Below are positions 1 to 8,609 of a stretch of DNA of 64,000 nucleotides, in pieces. This DNA is from Micromonospora haikouensis. Lineage in GTDB: Bacteria; Actinomycetota; Actinomycetes; Mycobacteriales; Micromonosporaceae. Position 1 is the stretch's first letter. Each line of letters begins with the position of its first letter. The position numbers and the translations under genes were made by a program. The stretch is from the NCBI RefSeq assembly GCF_900091595.1, contig NZ_FMCW01000031.1, positions 34,972-98,971 of the forward strand, read 5' to 3'. The notes beneath the pieces are model-generated. The model saw nothing but the letters and a program-made list of their open reading frames with translations, was not told the DNA's origin and searched no databases.

Positions 1-2
1 TG

Positions 3-629
3 CGGGCCGGCGGGACGACCTGCAACCCGGTGGCCGACAAGTCCGCGTACTGGGTGCCGACGCTCTACCAGAACGGCGTGGCGCAGAAGCCGCAGAGCGT
101 CCGGATCTACTACCAGGGCCTCACCGACCGGGCGAACGTCAAGCCCCACCCCCAGGGCCTGCGGATCGTGGTGGGCAACCCGCTTGCCACCAGCGCGGGC
201 GAGAACCCCGCCGCCCGGTGGAACTGCGTCGGCATCCCGGCCGCCAGCGGCGACTTCCCGGTCTGCCCGGCCGGGTCCAAGCTGGAGACGTACCTGGACT
301 TCCCGACCTGCTGGGACGGGAAGAACCTGGACAGCCCCGACCACAAGAGCCACATGGCGTTCGGCCTGGGCGGCGTGGGCGGCACCTGCCCGGCCAGCCA
401 CCCGGTGCCCGTGCCCCGGCTGGAGTTCCTCATCACGTACGACGTGCGGGGCACCGGGCTCAGCCTGGCCGGCATCCGCAACGGGGCCAACGTGACCACC
501 GCCCCCGGCTACACGTTCCACGGCGACTTCTTCAACGCCTGGGACGAGGCGGAGCTCGCCCGGCGGGTGAAGACCTGCATCGTCGACGGCTACATCTGCG
601 GCAACGACGGGCAGCCGATCCAGCAGTGA
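3..629 (+). CDS. DUF1996 secreted protein, C-terminal part (5' truncated)
   Basis: The reading frame is open from the first bases of the window, so the start lies upstream. The visible 208 residues begin RAGGTTCN and continue into ADKSAYWVPTLY, the hallmark of the DUF1996 (WSC-associated) family found in secreted fungal and actinobacterial proteins. Conserved features that follow are a YY motif, CVG, the DFPTCWDGKNLDS segment and HKSHMAF. These proteins are usually extracellular and often carry a carbohydrate-binding module upstream; that part is outside the window. Function of the family is unsettled. Stop TGA at 627-629. A GTG at 30 is in frame but should not be taken as the start, because family homology extends upstream of it. 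Confidence 0.85.
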   Translation, partial: RAGGTTCNPVADKSAYWVPTLYQNGVAQKPQSVRIYYQGLTDRANVKPHPQGLRIVVGNPLATSAGENPAARWNCVGIPAASGDFPVCPAGSKLETYLDFPTCWDGKNLDSPDHKSHMAFGLGGVGGTCPASHPVPVPRLEFLITYDVRGTGLSLAGIRNGANVTTAPGYTFHGDFFNAWDEAELARRVKTCIVDGYICGNDGQPIQQ

Positions 630-690
630 CGCTCCCGGCGGCGGCACGCGTCGATCCACCGGCCGGCGCGCGCCGCCGCGTCGTCGCCCG

Positions 691-707
691 CCGGGCCGCC
701 GGCCCGG
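691..707. terminator. Possible hairpin between convergent genes
   Basis: CCGGGCC (691-697), a 3-base loop and GGCCCGG (701-707) form a 7-bp GC stem between the DUF1996 gene and the convergent ion channel gene. No T-run follows, which is usual for actinomycetes. Weak support. Confidence 0.35.
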
Positions 708-713
708 ATGGCG

Positions 714-1694
714 CTACGGCCTGTCGTCGCGGTCGATGCGCAGTTCCCGCTCCAGTTCGGCGATGACGGCCCGCAGGTCGTCGAGCCGCTGGGTGAGCGC
801 GATCCGGTCCACCTCGTCGGGCACGCCGTCGCCGTCGGCGTCGTAGTCCGGGGCCAGCCGCTCGGTCATCTCCAGCCGGCGGGCCTCCTCCATGGAGTTG
901 ACGATGACCGCGATCAGGATGTTGAGCAGCAGGTTGACGGTGATCATCACGTAGCTGACGTAGTAGACCAGCGTCCACGGCGACAGGGCCATGCCCTGCG
1001 CCACGAGGTCGGGCAGGGTCTCCAGCGACAGCAGCACGAACAGGGTCAGCAGCGACCGTCCGATGTCGCCGTACTCCTCCGGCTGGGAACGGCCGAAGAT
1101 CAGCCAGCCGGCCATGCCGTACACGTAGAGCGTCACGCCGGCGAGCGCGAGGAAGCCGGCGACGCCCGGCAGGCTGCGCCACAACGCCGCCACGATCGTG
1201 CGCAGGCCCGGCGAAAAGCGCACCAGCCGTAGCATCCGGGCGACCCGGACGACGCGCAGCAACGCGGAGTCACCGTGCAGGCCGGGCACGAAGATCGCAG
1301 CAGTCACCAGGAAGTCGAAGACGTTCCAGCCGTGCCGGAAGAAGTCCTGCGGCCGACGGCCGTAGGCCAGCACCCGCACGCCGATCTCGGCGACGAAGGC
1401 GAGCCGGAAGGCCCATTCCAGGCCGCGCAGCACCGGCCGCGCCGACCCCAGGTGCGGGTACGTCTCGACGCCGAGCACCGCCCCGTTGGCCAGGATGAGC
1501 ACGACGATGGCGATCTCGAAGGGCCGGGACCGGGTGACCCGTGCGCACCGCCCGGCCAACCCCGCCGCGACCCGTCCCGCCGCCGGCCGCCCGCCGGACG
1601 CGCCGCCGCCACCGGACGACGACCCGCCGCCGGACGCGCCGCCCCCTCGGGACGACGGCCCCCCGCCGGCCACCGGCGGAGGCGCATCGAGCAT
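714..1694 (-). CDS. Voltage-gated ion channel (bacterial Nav-like)
   Basis: A 326-residue protein with the single-domain, six-helix layout of homotetrameric bacterial sodium channels. The voltage-sensor S4 helix at about residues 145-160 has arginines exactly every third position (R147, R150, R153, R156, R159). The pore region at 221-230 contains SLETLPD, comparable with the TLESWS filter of NaChBac-type channels, so ion selectivity is uncertain. S6 is about 244-268. The cytoplasmic tail contains D283-x-D285-x-D287-G-D289, which resembles a calcium-binding loop, then a short coiled coil (about 298-322), typical of the tetramerisation tail. The first 50 residues are Gly/Ser/Ala-rich and poorly conserved, so the true start could be internal. 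It stands alone, convergent with the gene before it and divergent from the pectate lyase. Confidence 0.85.
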   Translation of the reverse strand: MLDAPPPVAGGGPSSRGGGASGGGSSSGGGGASGGRPAAGRVAAGLAGRCARVTRSRPFEIAIVVLILANGAVLGVETYPHLGSARPVLRGLEWAFRLAFVAEIGVRVLAYGRRPQDFFRHGWNVFDFLVTAAIFVPGLHGDSALLRVVRVARMLRLVRFSPGLRTIVAALWRSLPGVAGFLALAGVTLYVYGMAGWLIFGRSQPEEYGDIGRSLLTLFVLLSLETLPDLVAQGMALSPWTLVYYVSYVMITVNLLLNILIAVIVNSMEEARRLEMTERLAPDYDADGDGVPDEVDRIALTQRLDDLRAVIAELERELRIDRDDRP

Positions 1695-1834
1695 CCCCCC
1701 ACCCTACCGGGCCGACCCCCGACGCGATCTTGGCCGGTCGTGGTCGCCCGGTGACACGAAGTGTCCACGTTCGACGACAGGCGTTGTGGCGGCGGCGAGC
1801 ACCGGGAGCTTTACCGCACAAAGCGGACACGTCC

Positions 1835-1864
1835 TTGCCATACCCATTCACCGATCCCTATCCT
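1835..1864 (+). promoter_or_regulatory. Candidate promoter of the pectate lyase
   Basis: TTGCCA (1835-1840), an 18-base spacer and TATCCT (1859-1864) resemble a sigma-70-type promoter. The LacI-type palindrome begins 7 bases after the -10 box, where a repressor would block transcription. It implies a leader of almost 300 bases. Confidence 0.4.
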
Positions 1865-1871
1865 CGGTGTC

Positions 1872-1885
1872 GGAAAGCGCTTTCC
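1872..1885. promoter_or_regulatory. LacI-type operator palindrome
   Basis: GGAAAGCGCTTTCC is a perfect 14-bp palindrome with the central GCGC expected of LacI-family operators. It differs from the arabinose-type and CebR-type operators elsewhere in this window, so a different regulator is likely. Its position next to a candidate -10 box suggests control of the pectate lyase gene. Confidence 0.55.
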
Positions 1886-2046
1886 AGGCGACGCGGGTCC
1901 GGTCGGTCGGCGGCGATCATCGCCGCGGTCCGGTGCGATCTCCTGCGCATGTTGCCACCTCCACCGGTCCGTCGCGGGCGGGTCCCGTACCGGACGCCGA
2001 CGCACCGGAACGAGGTGGACGCCATGACGAAGACGCAGCACGCCGC

Positions 2047-2064
2047 CCGTCGACATGTCGACGG
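2047..2064. repeat. Perfect 18-bp palindrome in the leader
   Basis: CCGTCGACATGTCGACGG is its own reverse complement. It sits about 100 bases before the pectate lyase start. It may be an operator or an RNA hairpin in the leader; nothing in the sequence decides between these. Confidence 0.5.
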
Positions 2065-2167
2065 CGACGGGCTCCCGTAGACCACGTCCCAGGGCGGGGG
2101 CCTCCTCGTCGCCTCCGGCAGTCGCCGGGCGTACCACCTCCAGGAACACATCGAAGGCGAGGCAAGG

Positions 2168-3724
2168 ATGAGACGACCAGTCCCACTGCGACTCCACGCG
2201 GCGGTGGCCGCGACGGTCATCGGGGCCGCGATCTGCGTGGCACTGCCGACGCCCCAGGCGTCGGCGGCGACCGGCGGCGTGACCGGCTACGCGACCCAGA
2301 ACGGCGGGACCACCGGCGGCGCGGGCGGGCAGACGGTGCGCGCCACCACCGGGACCGCGATCCACACGGCGCTGTGCACCCGGGCCAGCAGCAGCACCCC
2401 GATCATCATCCAGGTCGAGGGGACCATCAACCACGGCAACACCGCCAAGGTGTCGGGCAACAGCTGCAACACCAACGCCGGCCTGATCGAGCTCAAGCAG
2501 ATCAGCAACGTCACGATCGTCGGCGTCGGCAGCGGGGCGGTCTTCGACCAGCTCGGCATCCACATCCGCGACTCCAGCAACATCATCATCCAGAACGTGA
2601 CCGTCCGGAACGTCAAGAAGTCGGGCTCGCCCACCTCCAACGGCGGCGACGCCATCGGCATGGAGAGCACCGTCCGCAACGTCTGGGTCGACCACGTCAC
2701 CCTGGAGGCCTCCGGCGGCGAGGCGGAGGGCTTCGACGGCCTGTTCGACATGAAGGACAACGTGCAGTACGTGACGCTGTCCTACAGCATCCTGCGCAAC
2801 TCCGGCCGCGGCGGCCTGGTCGGCTCCAGCGAGAGCGACCTGGGCAACAACTACATCACGTTCCACCACAACCTGTACGAGAACCTCGACTCCCGCGCGC
2901 CCCTGCTGCGCGGCGCCACGGCCCACATGTACAACAACTCCTACGTGAACCTGCGCGAGTCCGGCATCAACTCCCGAGCCGGCGCCAAGGCCAAGGTGGA
3001 GAACAACTACTTCAAGGACTCCAAGGACGTCCTGGGCACCTTCTACACCAACGAGCGCGGCTCCTGGCAGGTCGCCGGCAACATCTTCGACAACGTGACC
3101 TGGTCCAGCACCGGCAACGAGAACTACCCGGCGGGGCCGAACCCGACCTCCACCACCACCGTCAGCATCCCCTACTCCTACCGCCTCGACGGGGCCAACT
3201 GCGTGCCCAACCTGGTGCGCCAGACGGCCGGCGCCAACAAGGGCCTGCAGGTGTCCGACGGCAGCTGCACGCCGCAGACCCCGGCGCCGACCACGCCCGC
3301 GCCGACCAGCCCGACCCCCGGGCCGACCACCCCGACGCCGGGCCCGACCAACCCGGGCGGCACGAACCTCAGCCTCGGGGCCGGCGCCGACGGCTCCAGC
3401 AAGGCTGACGGCACCAGTTACGGCAACGTGCTGGACGGCAACCTGGGCACCTACTGGTCGCCCTCCGGCTCGACCGGTCGGATCTCGGTCAAGTGGGACG
3501 CCGCCGTCCGGGTCGGCTCGGTGAACATCCGGGAGGCCTCCGGCGCCACCGGCGTCATCCGCTCCTGGCGACTGGTCAACAACGACACCGGCGCGGTCCT
3601 CGCCTCGGGCAGCAACGGGGTGGGCCTCGTGTCCTTCAGCCCGACCTCGCTGAAGAAGATCAACCTGGAGATCACCGCCGCGAACGGCACGCCGAAGGTC
3701 GCGGAGTTCGAGACGTACGCGTAG
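2168..3724 (+). CDS. Secreted pectate lyase (PL1) with C-terminal carbohydrate-binding domain
   Basis: A 518-residue secreted enzyme that would cleave polygalacturonate by beta-elimination. A signal peptide ends near PTPQASA (residue 33). Residues 35-365 form a parallel beta-helix PL1 domain: the ladder phrases NVTIVGVGSGAVF, NIIIQNVTVRNV, VWVDHVTL, DGLFDMK and RAPLLRG are all present, including the Asp residues that usually hold calcium and a late Arg. A Pro/Thr linker (about 373-400) leads to a C-terminal beta-sandwich of about 115 residues resembling a discoidin or F5/8-type carbohydrate-binding domain. The GAGGCAAGG before ATG supports the start. A bidirectional hairpin follows the stop. 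Confidence 0.92.
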   Translation: MRRPVPLRLHAAVAATVIGAAICVALPTPQASAATGGVTGYATQNGGTTGGAGGQTVRATTGTAIHTALCTRASSSTPIIIQVEGTINHGNTAKVSGNSCNTNAGLIELKQISNVTIVGVGSGAVFDQLGIHIRDSSNIIIQNVTVRNVKKSGSPTSNGGDAIGMESTVRNVWVDHVTLEASGGEAEGFDGLFDMKDNVQYVTLSYSILRNSGRGGLVGSSESDLGNNYITFHHNLYENLDSRAPLLRGATAHMYNNSYVNLRESGINSRAGAKAKVENNYFKDSKDVLGTFYTNERGSWQVAGNIFDNVTWSSTGNENYPAGPNPTSTTTVSIPYSYRLDGANCVPNLVRQTAGANKGLQVSDGSCTPQTPAPTTPAPTSPTPGPTTPTPGPTNPGGTNLSLGAGADGSSKADGTSYGNVLDGNLGTYWSPSGSTGRISVKWDAAVRVGSVNIREASGATGVIRSWRLVNNDTGAVLASGSNGVGLVSFSPTSLKKINLEITAANGTPKVAEFETYA

Positions 3725-3763
3725 CCGCGCGTCCCACCGCCGCCACCGCTGACCACCGGAGCG

Positions 3764-3799
3764 GGGCTGGGGGCCACAGCATCTGACGGCCCCCAGCCC
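3764..3799. terminator. Bidirectional hairpin terminator
   Basis: GGGCTGGGGGCC (3764-3775) pairs perfectly with GGCCCCCAGCCC (3788-3799) around a 12-base loop. It lies between the ends of the convergent pectate lyase and MFS genes and would end both transcripts. Confidence 0.75.
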
Positions 3800-3848
3800 T
3801 CGGCAGAATGAGCAAGGGCAGGGCGAGCACGGGGGCCACGAGCACCAG

Positions 3849-5243
3849 CTACAACGAGCGGGGACGACGACCGCCCGACAGGGCCAGGGCCGCCTGCCCG
3901 CCCAGGACCACCAACAGCACCGGCACAATGAGAAAGGCGGCACGCAGGCCGACGTGATCCGCGAGCCTGGCGAGCGCCAGGGGAGCGATGCCGATCGCCA
4001 GACCCGAAGCCAGTGCCGCCCTTCCGGCGGCTCGGTCCGGGGCGTGCGGCCAGGCCGCGACCGCCCGGGTGAGGGTCATCGGGTACAACAGCGAGATTCC
4101 CAATCCGGTCAGCAACAGGCCGACCGCAGCGAGCACCGTGACCGGCGCAGCCCAGAACACCGCGAAGCCCACGATCGCGACGCCGCAGGCCACCACCACG
4201 ATGCCCAGCGGGTGACGGCCGGCCGTGACGCGGGCGGCCGCCGTCCGCGTCATCGCCATGCCGAGCAGGAAGAGCGCAGCCAGGGCCGGCGCCACAGCGG
4301 CTCCGACGCGGTGCCATTCGCTGAAAGCGTCCGCAGACCAGAAGACCAGACAGAACTCCACGCTGACCGCCAACAGCAGCGCTGTCCAACGTCCCAACAG
4401 CGGCCCCGGCTCCAGCCCCAGGCCGGTCCGTGGCGCGTCGGTCGGGCCGGGCTGCTCCCGGTCCGCCAGGCGCCGCACACCGAACAACATCGCTATCGCG
4501 ACCGGCAGCACGGGCAGCAGATAGCCCACCCTCCAGCCCACGCCCACCAGCACCGCTGTCGCGACAGCGACGGGAGCCAGCACCGAGGCGTAGCTGCTGA
4601 TGGCATTGGCCTCCGCGACAGCCGCCGCCGCGTTCTGCGGCTGGCGAACATTCAGCGCTGCGGGCACCACTTGCACGACCAGCGCACCGGCCAAGCCGAG
4701 CAGGGCCGCACCGAACAGGGTCAGCGCACGAGCCTGCGTCGTCAGCAGAACCGCGCCCGTCGCCAGCCCGCACAGGGCCACCCAAAGGGACACCCGGTGC
4801 CCCAACCGGATGGTCACCCGGTGTCCCACCACTCCGATGATGAGCAGCGCGCAGGCGAACAGGCTGGGGTAGAAGGCCACTGCGGCGCGGTCGACGTTCA
4901 GCTCACGCTGCAACGGCCCCAGGACGGCGCCCATGCCGTTGAGCAGGTAGCCCAGCACGCCGAGAGTGCCGTACAACAGCCAGGTGTGGACGTCTCGGAC
5001 GAGACGTGGGGAGCGCTGGTCCGAAGACCCTGAATCCTTCGTATCAAGGACCTGAACAACCGGGTCGGGTTTCAGGCTCTGGTTCTCGATGATGTTCGGG
5101 GGACACGGTCGTGAACGTGGTGAGACCCCTCGGCTTCCCGGAGACGGGACCACGGTGCCGCCAGCCGGCTCGACCTGATCGACAGTCGCCTCTGGCTGCC
5201 GGTCCTGGCGGGCGCTCCAGGCAGCTTCGTACTCGTCTGGCAT
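3849..5243 (-). CDS. MFS transporter (cyanate-permease-like)
   Basis: A 464-residue integral membrane protein with about twelve hydrophobic helices after a hydrophilic N-terminus of roughly 80 residues. The pattern (YLLNGMGAVLGPLQRELNVDRAAVAFYPSLF and later LGISLLYPMTL) fits the CynX/NimT-type branch of the major facilitator superfamily. It is the last gene of the cyclitol operon, 104 bases after the phosphatase gene, so the simplest role is export of, or resistance to, the cyclitol product; substrate uptake cannot be excluded. The start has GGAG five bases upstream, but the long polar N-terminus is unusual and an internal start is possible. Confidence 0.8.
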   Translation of the reverse strand: MPDEYEAAWSARQDRQPEATVDQVEPAGGTVVPSPGSRGVSPRSRPCPPNIIENQSLKPDPVVQVLDTKDSGSSDQRSPRLVRDVHTWLLYGTLGVLGYLLNGMGAVLGPLQRELNVDRAAVAFYPSLFACALLIIGVVGHRVTIRLGHRVSLWVALCGLATGAVLLTTQARALTLFGAALLGLAGALVVQVVPAALNVRQPQNAAAAVAEANAISSYASVLAPVAVATAVLVGVGWRVGYLLPVLPVAIAMLFGVRRLADREQPGPTDAPRTGLGLEPGPLLGRWTALLLAVSVEFCLVFWSADAFSEWHRVGAAVAPALAALFLLGMAMTRTAAARVTAGRHPLGIVVVACGVAIVGFAVFWAAPVTVLAAVGLLLTGLGISLLYPMTLTRAVAAWPHAPDRAAGRAALASGLAIGIAPLALARLADHVGLRAAFLIVPVLLVVLGGQAALALSGGRRPRSL

Positions 5244-5347
5244 ACTTGCTCCGGTTCGACGGACATCCCAGATCAGCGGGGATGTGCACCACACGTCATC
5301 CTGACGGGAAAACACCAAGCCGCTGCAGAGCGAGCGCCTGCGCCGAC

Positions 5348-5980
5348 TTACGAGACACCCGTGACCACGCGCCACGGTGGCGTGGTGGTCCGGATGTCGA
5401 TCACCGCCATGCCGGCCCGTTCGGCGGCCAGGACTCCGTCGTCGCTGTCCTCGAACACCAGGCAGAGCTCCGGGTCCGTCTGAAGCTGTTCGGCAGCCAG
5501 TAGGAACAGGTCCGGCGCCGGCTTGCCCGCGACAACGTCCTCCCGGGCGACCAGCACGTCGAAGAGGCCGTCCAGCCCGGTGGCACGCATGCCCGCCTGG
5601 ATCACGGCGCGGGATCCGCCGGAGGCCACTGCCAGTGGCACCCGACCCCGATTGCGCAACGCGACATCCACGACGGGCGACTTCACGGCGACGGTGTCGA
5701 GTTGGCTGAGGAAGAGCGCATCGCGCTCGCGTACGGCTTGCGCCGTGGACACTGGCAGCCCCCGACCGTGCGCCTTGACGAGCATTTCGATCATCTCGGC
5801 GGAGGAAACCCCGGCGTGGGCGACGAACCATGGTTCCGTCACGTCGATGCCGTACCCGGCAAGCATGCCGGACATGGCCCGATAGTTGGCCGACTGGGTG
5901 TCCACCAGGGTTCCGTCCCAATCGAAAATGAGGCACCCCACGTAGTCCGGTCCCGACAGGGTCCCGCTCGGCATCGTCAT
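5348..5980 (-). CDS. HAD-family phosphatase (beta-phosphoglucomutase-like)
   Basis: 210 residues. Motif I is DWDGT with D20 as the nucleophile and D22 as the acid/base; motif II is the VASGGS segment; the GKPAPD lysine and EDSDDG acidic motif complete the HAD core. A helical cap follows motif I, as in beta-phosphoglucomutase and small sugar phosphatases. In the cyclitol operon it probably removes a phosphate from a sugar or cyclitol phosphate, though no kinase is encoded here to make one. GGAAGGAG precedes the start; a second in-frame ATG two codons later is also possible. Confidence 0.85.
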   Translation of the reverse strand: MTMPSGTLSGPDYVGCLIFDWDGTLVDTQSANYRAMSGMLAGYGIDVTEPWFVAHAGVSSAEMIEMLVKAHGRGLPVSTAQAVRERDALFLSQLDTVAVKSPVVDVALRNRGRVPLAVASGGSRAVIQAGMRATGLDGLFDVLVAREDVVAGKPAPDLFLLAAEQLQTDPELCLVFEDSDDGVLAAERAGMAVIDIRTTTPPWRVVTGVS

Positions 5981-6011
5981 CGATCAAGTCTCCTTCCGCG
6001 GCCGGCACATA

Positions 6012-7067
6012 TCAGCGCCACCTCAGCGACCCAGACACCTCATCGCCCCTGCCGTCAATCTTATCTATGGGAACCGCCGAGCCGGTGGCCGCAGATCTGA
6101 GCAGGGCGGCGCAGGCCGACACGGTTCCGATCGACTCGTTCAAGGAATGCGGGACGACCGCACCACGCCGCAGTGCCTCGCTGAACGCCGCCACCTCCTC
6201 CGCATAGTGGTCCCGGGCGTCGAGCGTCTCCTCGCGCGGGCCATCGGAGGTCCGAACGGTCAACCGTCCAGGCTCGTCACCCATGGCCCACGCATTGTGG
6301 ACGGTGATACTTCCGGTGCCGCCTTGCAACTCGTACCAGGCTCGGGGTCCGTAGTCGATGCTGTAGTCGAGCACCGCGCGACGTCCCTCCCCGAAGTCGA
6401 GAACGCCGACCGCACTGGTCTCCACCGACTCGCCCGCGCGCACCGTGAACTGGGCATACGCGCTGATCGGCCGGTCATTGAAGAAGAGCCGAGCAACATC
6501 GACCGGGTAGCAACCGACATCCCACGTCGCCCCGCCGCCCAAGGCGGGATCGAGCCGGATGTTCCCACTACCACTGGGTATCTCAAAGGCGAAGCTGGCC
6601 CGAACGACCCGCAACTGTCCGATGATGCCCGACGCAAGCAACTCGGCAGCCCGACGCTGCTGTGGGTGGAAGCGGTACATGAACGCCTCCATCACCTGGC
6701 GGTCCGCGCGCTCGGCAGCCCGGGCGATGCGTTCGGCCTCGGCCACGCTCATTGCCAACGGCTTCTCCACCAACACGTGCTTACCGGCGGCCAATGCCCG
6801 TTCGCACCACTCGACATGCGCCGAGTTGGGCAACGCCACATAGATCGCGTCGATGTCCGGCGAGTCGAGCAGCGCCTGGTAGTCGGGATAGCCGGTCGCG
6901 TCGTACTCGTCGGCCAGGGCGGCTACCCGGTCGGCGTGCTGGGACCGGCCGGCCAACCCGACCAACCGGCAGTGCGGTTGGCCGGCGATGGCGGGCATGA
7001 CCAGCCCTGCGATGTAGCTGGTGGCACCCAGAACACCCCATCGAATGATGCCGTCCGTCGTAGTCAC
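6012..7067 (-). CDS. Gfo/Idh/MocA-family NAD(P)-dependent oxidoreductase
   Basis: 351 residues. The N-terminal Rossmann fold begins WGVLGATSYIA, followed by the family marks PNSAHVEW and EKPLAMS (the EKP lysine is catalytic). The C-terminal alpha/beta domain contains GGGATWDVGCYPVDVARLF, where the Asp and the residue four positions later are usual active-site elements. Such enzymes oxidise or reduce a hydroxyl of sugars and inositols, which fits modification of a C7 cyclitol. The start is GTG overlapping the stop of the GMC gene (GTGA), so translation is coupled. Confidence 0.88.
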   Translation of the reverse strand: MTTTDGIIRWGVLGATSYIAGLVMPAIAGQPHCRLVGLAGRSQHADRVAALADEYDATGYPDYQALLDSPDIDAIYVALPNSAHVEWCERALAAGKHVLVEKPLAMSVAEAERIARAAERADRQVMEAFMYRFHPQQRRAAELLASGIIGQLRVVRASFAFEIPSGSGNIRLDPALGGGATWDVGCYPVDVARLFFNDRPISAYAQFTVRAGESVETSAVGVLDFGEGRRAVLDYSIDYGPRAWYELQGGTGSITVHNAWAMGDEPGRLTVRTSDGPREETLDARDHYAEEVAAFSEALRRGAVVPHSLNESIGTVSACAALLRSAATGSAVPIDKIDGRGDEVSGSLRWR

Positions 7068-8575
7068 GGCTGCTCCTCCTCGCCGATCATGGCGGCGGCC
7101 CGCTCAGCCACCGCGAACACCGCCGCCTGCACATTGCCGGTCACCATGGTCGGAATCACTGACGCATCGGCGACCCGCAGCCCCGAAACGCCGTGCACGC
7201 GGAGGCGGGGATCGACGACGGCAAGACGATCCGTTCCGAAACGGCACGTCCCGACGGGATGGAACTGGGTCTGCGCGCTGGCCCGTACGAACTGCTCACG
7301 CTCGCGACGGGTGGCGGGCCACTGCGGCGCGGTGGTGATCAGATCGGCGAGCGGTGAGGTCTCGGCAATCTCCTGGGCGATCCGCACCCCCTCGACGAGA
7401 GTCTCCAGATCCATGGGATCGGAGAGGTAGCGAGGATCGAGACAGGGGTGCTCATCCGGGTCCGCCGAGCGAAGCCACATTCGTCCTCGGCTCGATGGCC
7501 GGGTGACCGCAGGACCAATGGTGAACCCGCCACCGAGGTCCCTGGCGTGGTTGAGACCCAGCATCGGGGCGAAAGACAGTTGGATGTCCGGGGCGGGCAG
7601 TCCGGGCCGGCTGCTGATGAAGCCGCCGGCCTCCCCCAGGTTGGACTCCGGGGAAAGGGGGTGCGACCCTGCCGTCGGATACGACACCGCCACCTGGATG
7701 TGGTCGTGCAGGTTCTCGCCGACCCCGGGAAGATCCACGACGACGGAAATCCCATGGCCGCGTAACTGCTCGGCAGGTCCGATGCCAGACAGCAGGAGCA
7801 GTTGCGGGCTGGCAACGGCACCAGCGCAGAGAACCACCTCGCGCTCGCTGGTGGCGCACCGCGCCTCTCCCGCCCGGAGGTACTCGACCGCGGTGACTCG
7901 CCCACCGGAGATTCGGAGCCTACGCACAGTCGCATCGGAGCGCACCACCAGGTTCGCCCGCGCCCGGGCAGGTTCCAGGTATGCCGAAGCTGTGTGATGC
8001 CGCCGACGACCCACCCGGGTGGTCCGGTAGAACCCGACGCCCTCCTGGGCGCCGGCGTTGAAATCCTCGTTGTGGCGGAGCCCGCACTTCTGTGCCGCCT
8101 CGACGAAGGCAACGGCGAACGGGTGCGGCCGGCTGTTGGTCGCGATGCCGATGCTCCCGTAGCCGGGATACGGTGCACTGGATTCGATCTGGCGCAAGCT
8201 GCCCAGCACGATGTCGGCGGTCCAGAGATCGCCACCCCACCGACGCCACTCCTCATAATCGCAGGCGTTCCCGCGGATGTGGACCATCGCGTTGATGGCG
8301 CCGGACCCGCCAACCACCCGGCCACGCGGCCAGTCCAGTCGACGCCTGTTCAACTGCTCCTGCGGTTCAGTCCGGTACTGCCAGTCCAACGGACCGCCCA
8401 GCAACTGGTGCCAGGCCGACGGTCGGTGGATCCGCGGATCGTCGGCCGCCGGGCCCGCTTCCAACAGCAGGACCCTGTTGTGTGGATTCTCGGAAAGTCG
8501 CGCTGCGAGTACGCAGCCGGCCGTGCCGGCCCCGACGACGACATAGTCGAATCGTTCGGACGGTGCTGTGTTCAT
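7064..8575 (-). CDS. GMC-family FAD-dependent oxidoreductase
   Basis: 503 residues, close to the choline-dehydrogenase/glucose-oxidase family length. GAGTAG at 15-20 binds FAD, RGRVVGGSGAINAMV is the GMC signature 1, GAVASPQLLLLSGIGP is signature 2, and the C-terminal HPVGTC contains the catalytic histidine. It would oxidise an alcohol of the substrate with oxygen or another acceptor. Codon 271 (7763-7765 on the plus strand) is TTA, rare in such GC-rich genomes and read by the bldA-type tRNA. Only 34 bases separate it from the SDR gene. Confidence 0.9.
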   Translation of the reverse strand: MNTAPSERFDYVVVGAGTAGCVLAARLSENPHNRVLLLEAGPAADDPRIHRPSAWHQLLGGPLDWQYRTEPQEQLNRRRLDWPRGRVVGGSGAINAMVHIRGNACDYEEWRRWGGDLWTADIVLGSLRQIESSAPYPGYGSIGIATNSRPHPFAVAFVEAAQKCGLRHNEDFNAGAQEGVGFYRTTRVGRRRHHTASAYLEPARARANLVVRSDATVRRLRISGGRVTAVEYLRAGEARCATSEREVVLCAGAVASPQLLLLSGIGPAEQLRGHGISVVVDLPGVGENLHDHIQVAVSYPTAGSHPLSPESNLGEAGGFISSRPGLPAPDIQLSFAPMLGLNHARDLGGGFTIGPAVTRPSSRGRMWLRSADPDEHPCLDPRYLSDPMDLETLVEGVRIAQEIAETSPLADLITTAPQWPATRREREQFVRASAQTQFHPVGTCRFGTDRLAVVDPRLRVHGVSGLRVADASVIPTMVTGNVQAAVFAVAERAAAMIGEEEQP

Positions 8576-8609
8576 GGCTGGCTCCAGACTTCGTGTGCCC
8601 GATGGCCGC

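Larger units (their letters stand above)
1695..2167. other. Divergent intergenic region
   Basis: 473 bases between the ion channel gene and the pectate lyase. No convincing gene is seen. It holds a candidate promoter (1835-1864), a perfect 14-bp LacI-type palindrome (1872-1885) and a perfect 18-bp palindrome (2047-2064), all discussed separately. Frames that remain open here are shadows of high GC. Confidence 0.6.

Noticed and set aside
1486..3408. 640-codon frame overlapping the ion channel start and pectate lyase
   Set aside because: Arg/Pro/Gly-rich shadow; the pectate lyase frame is clearly the real one.
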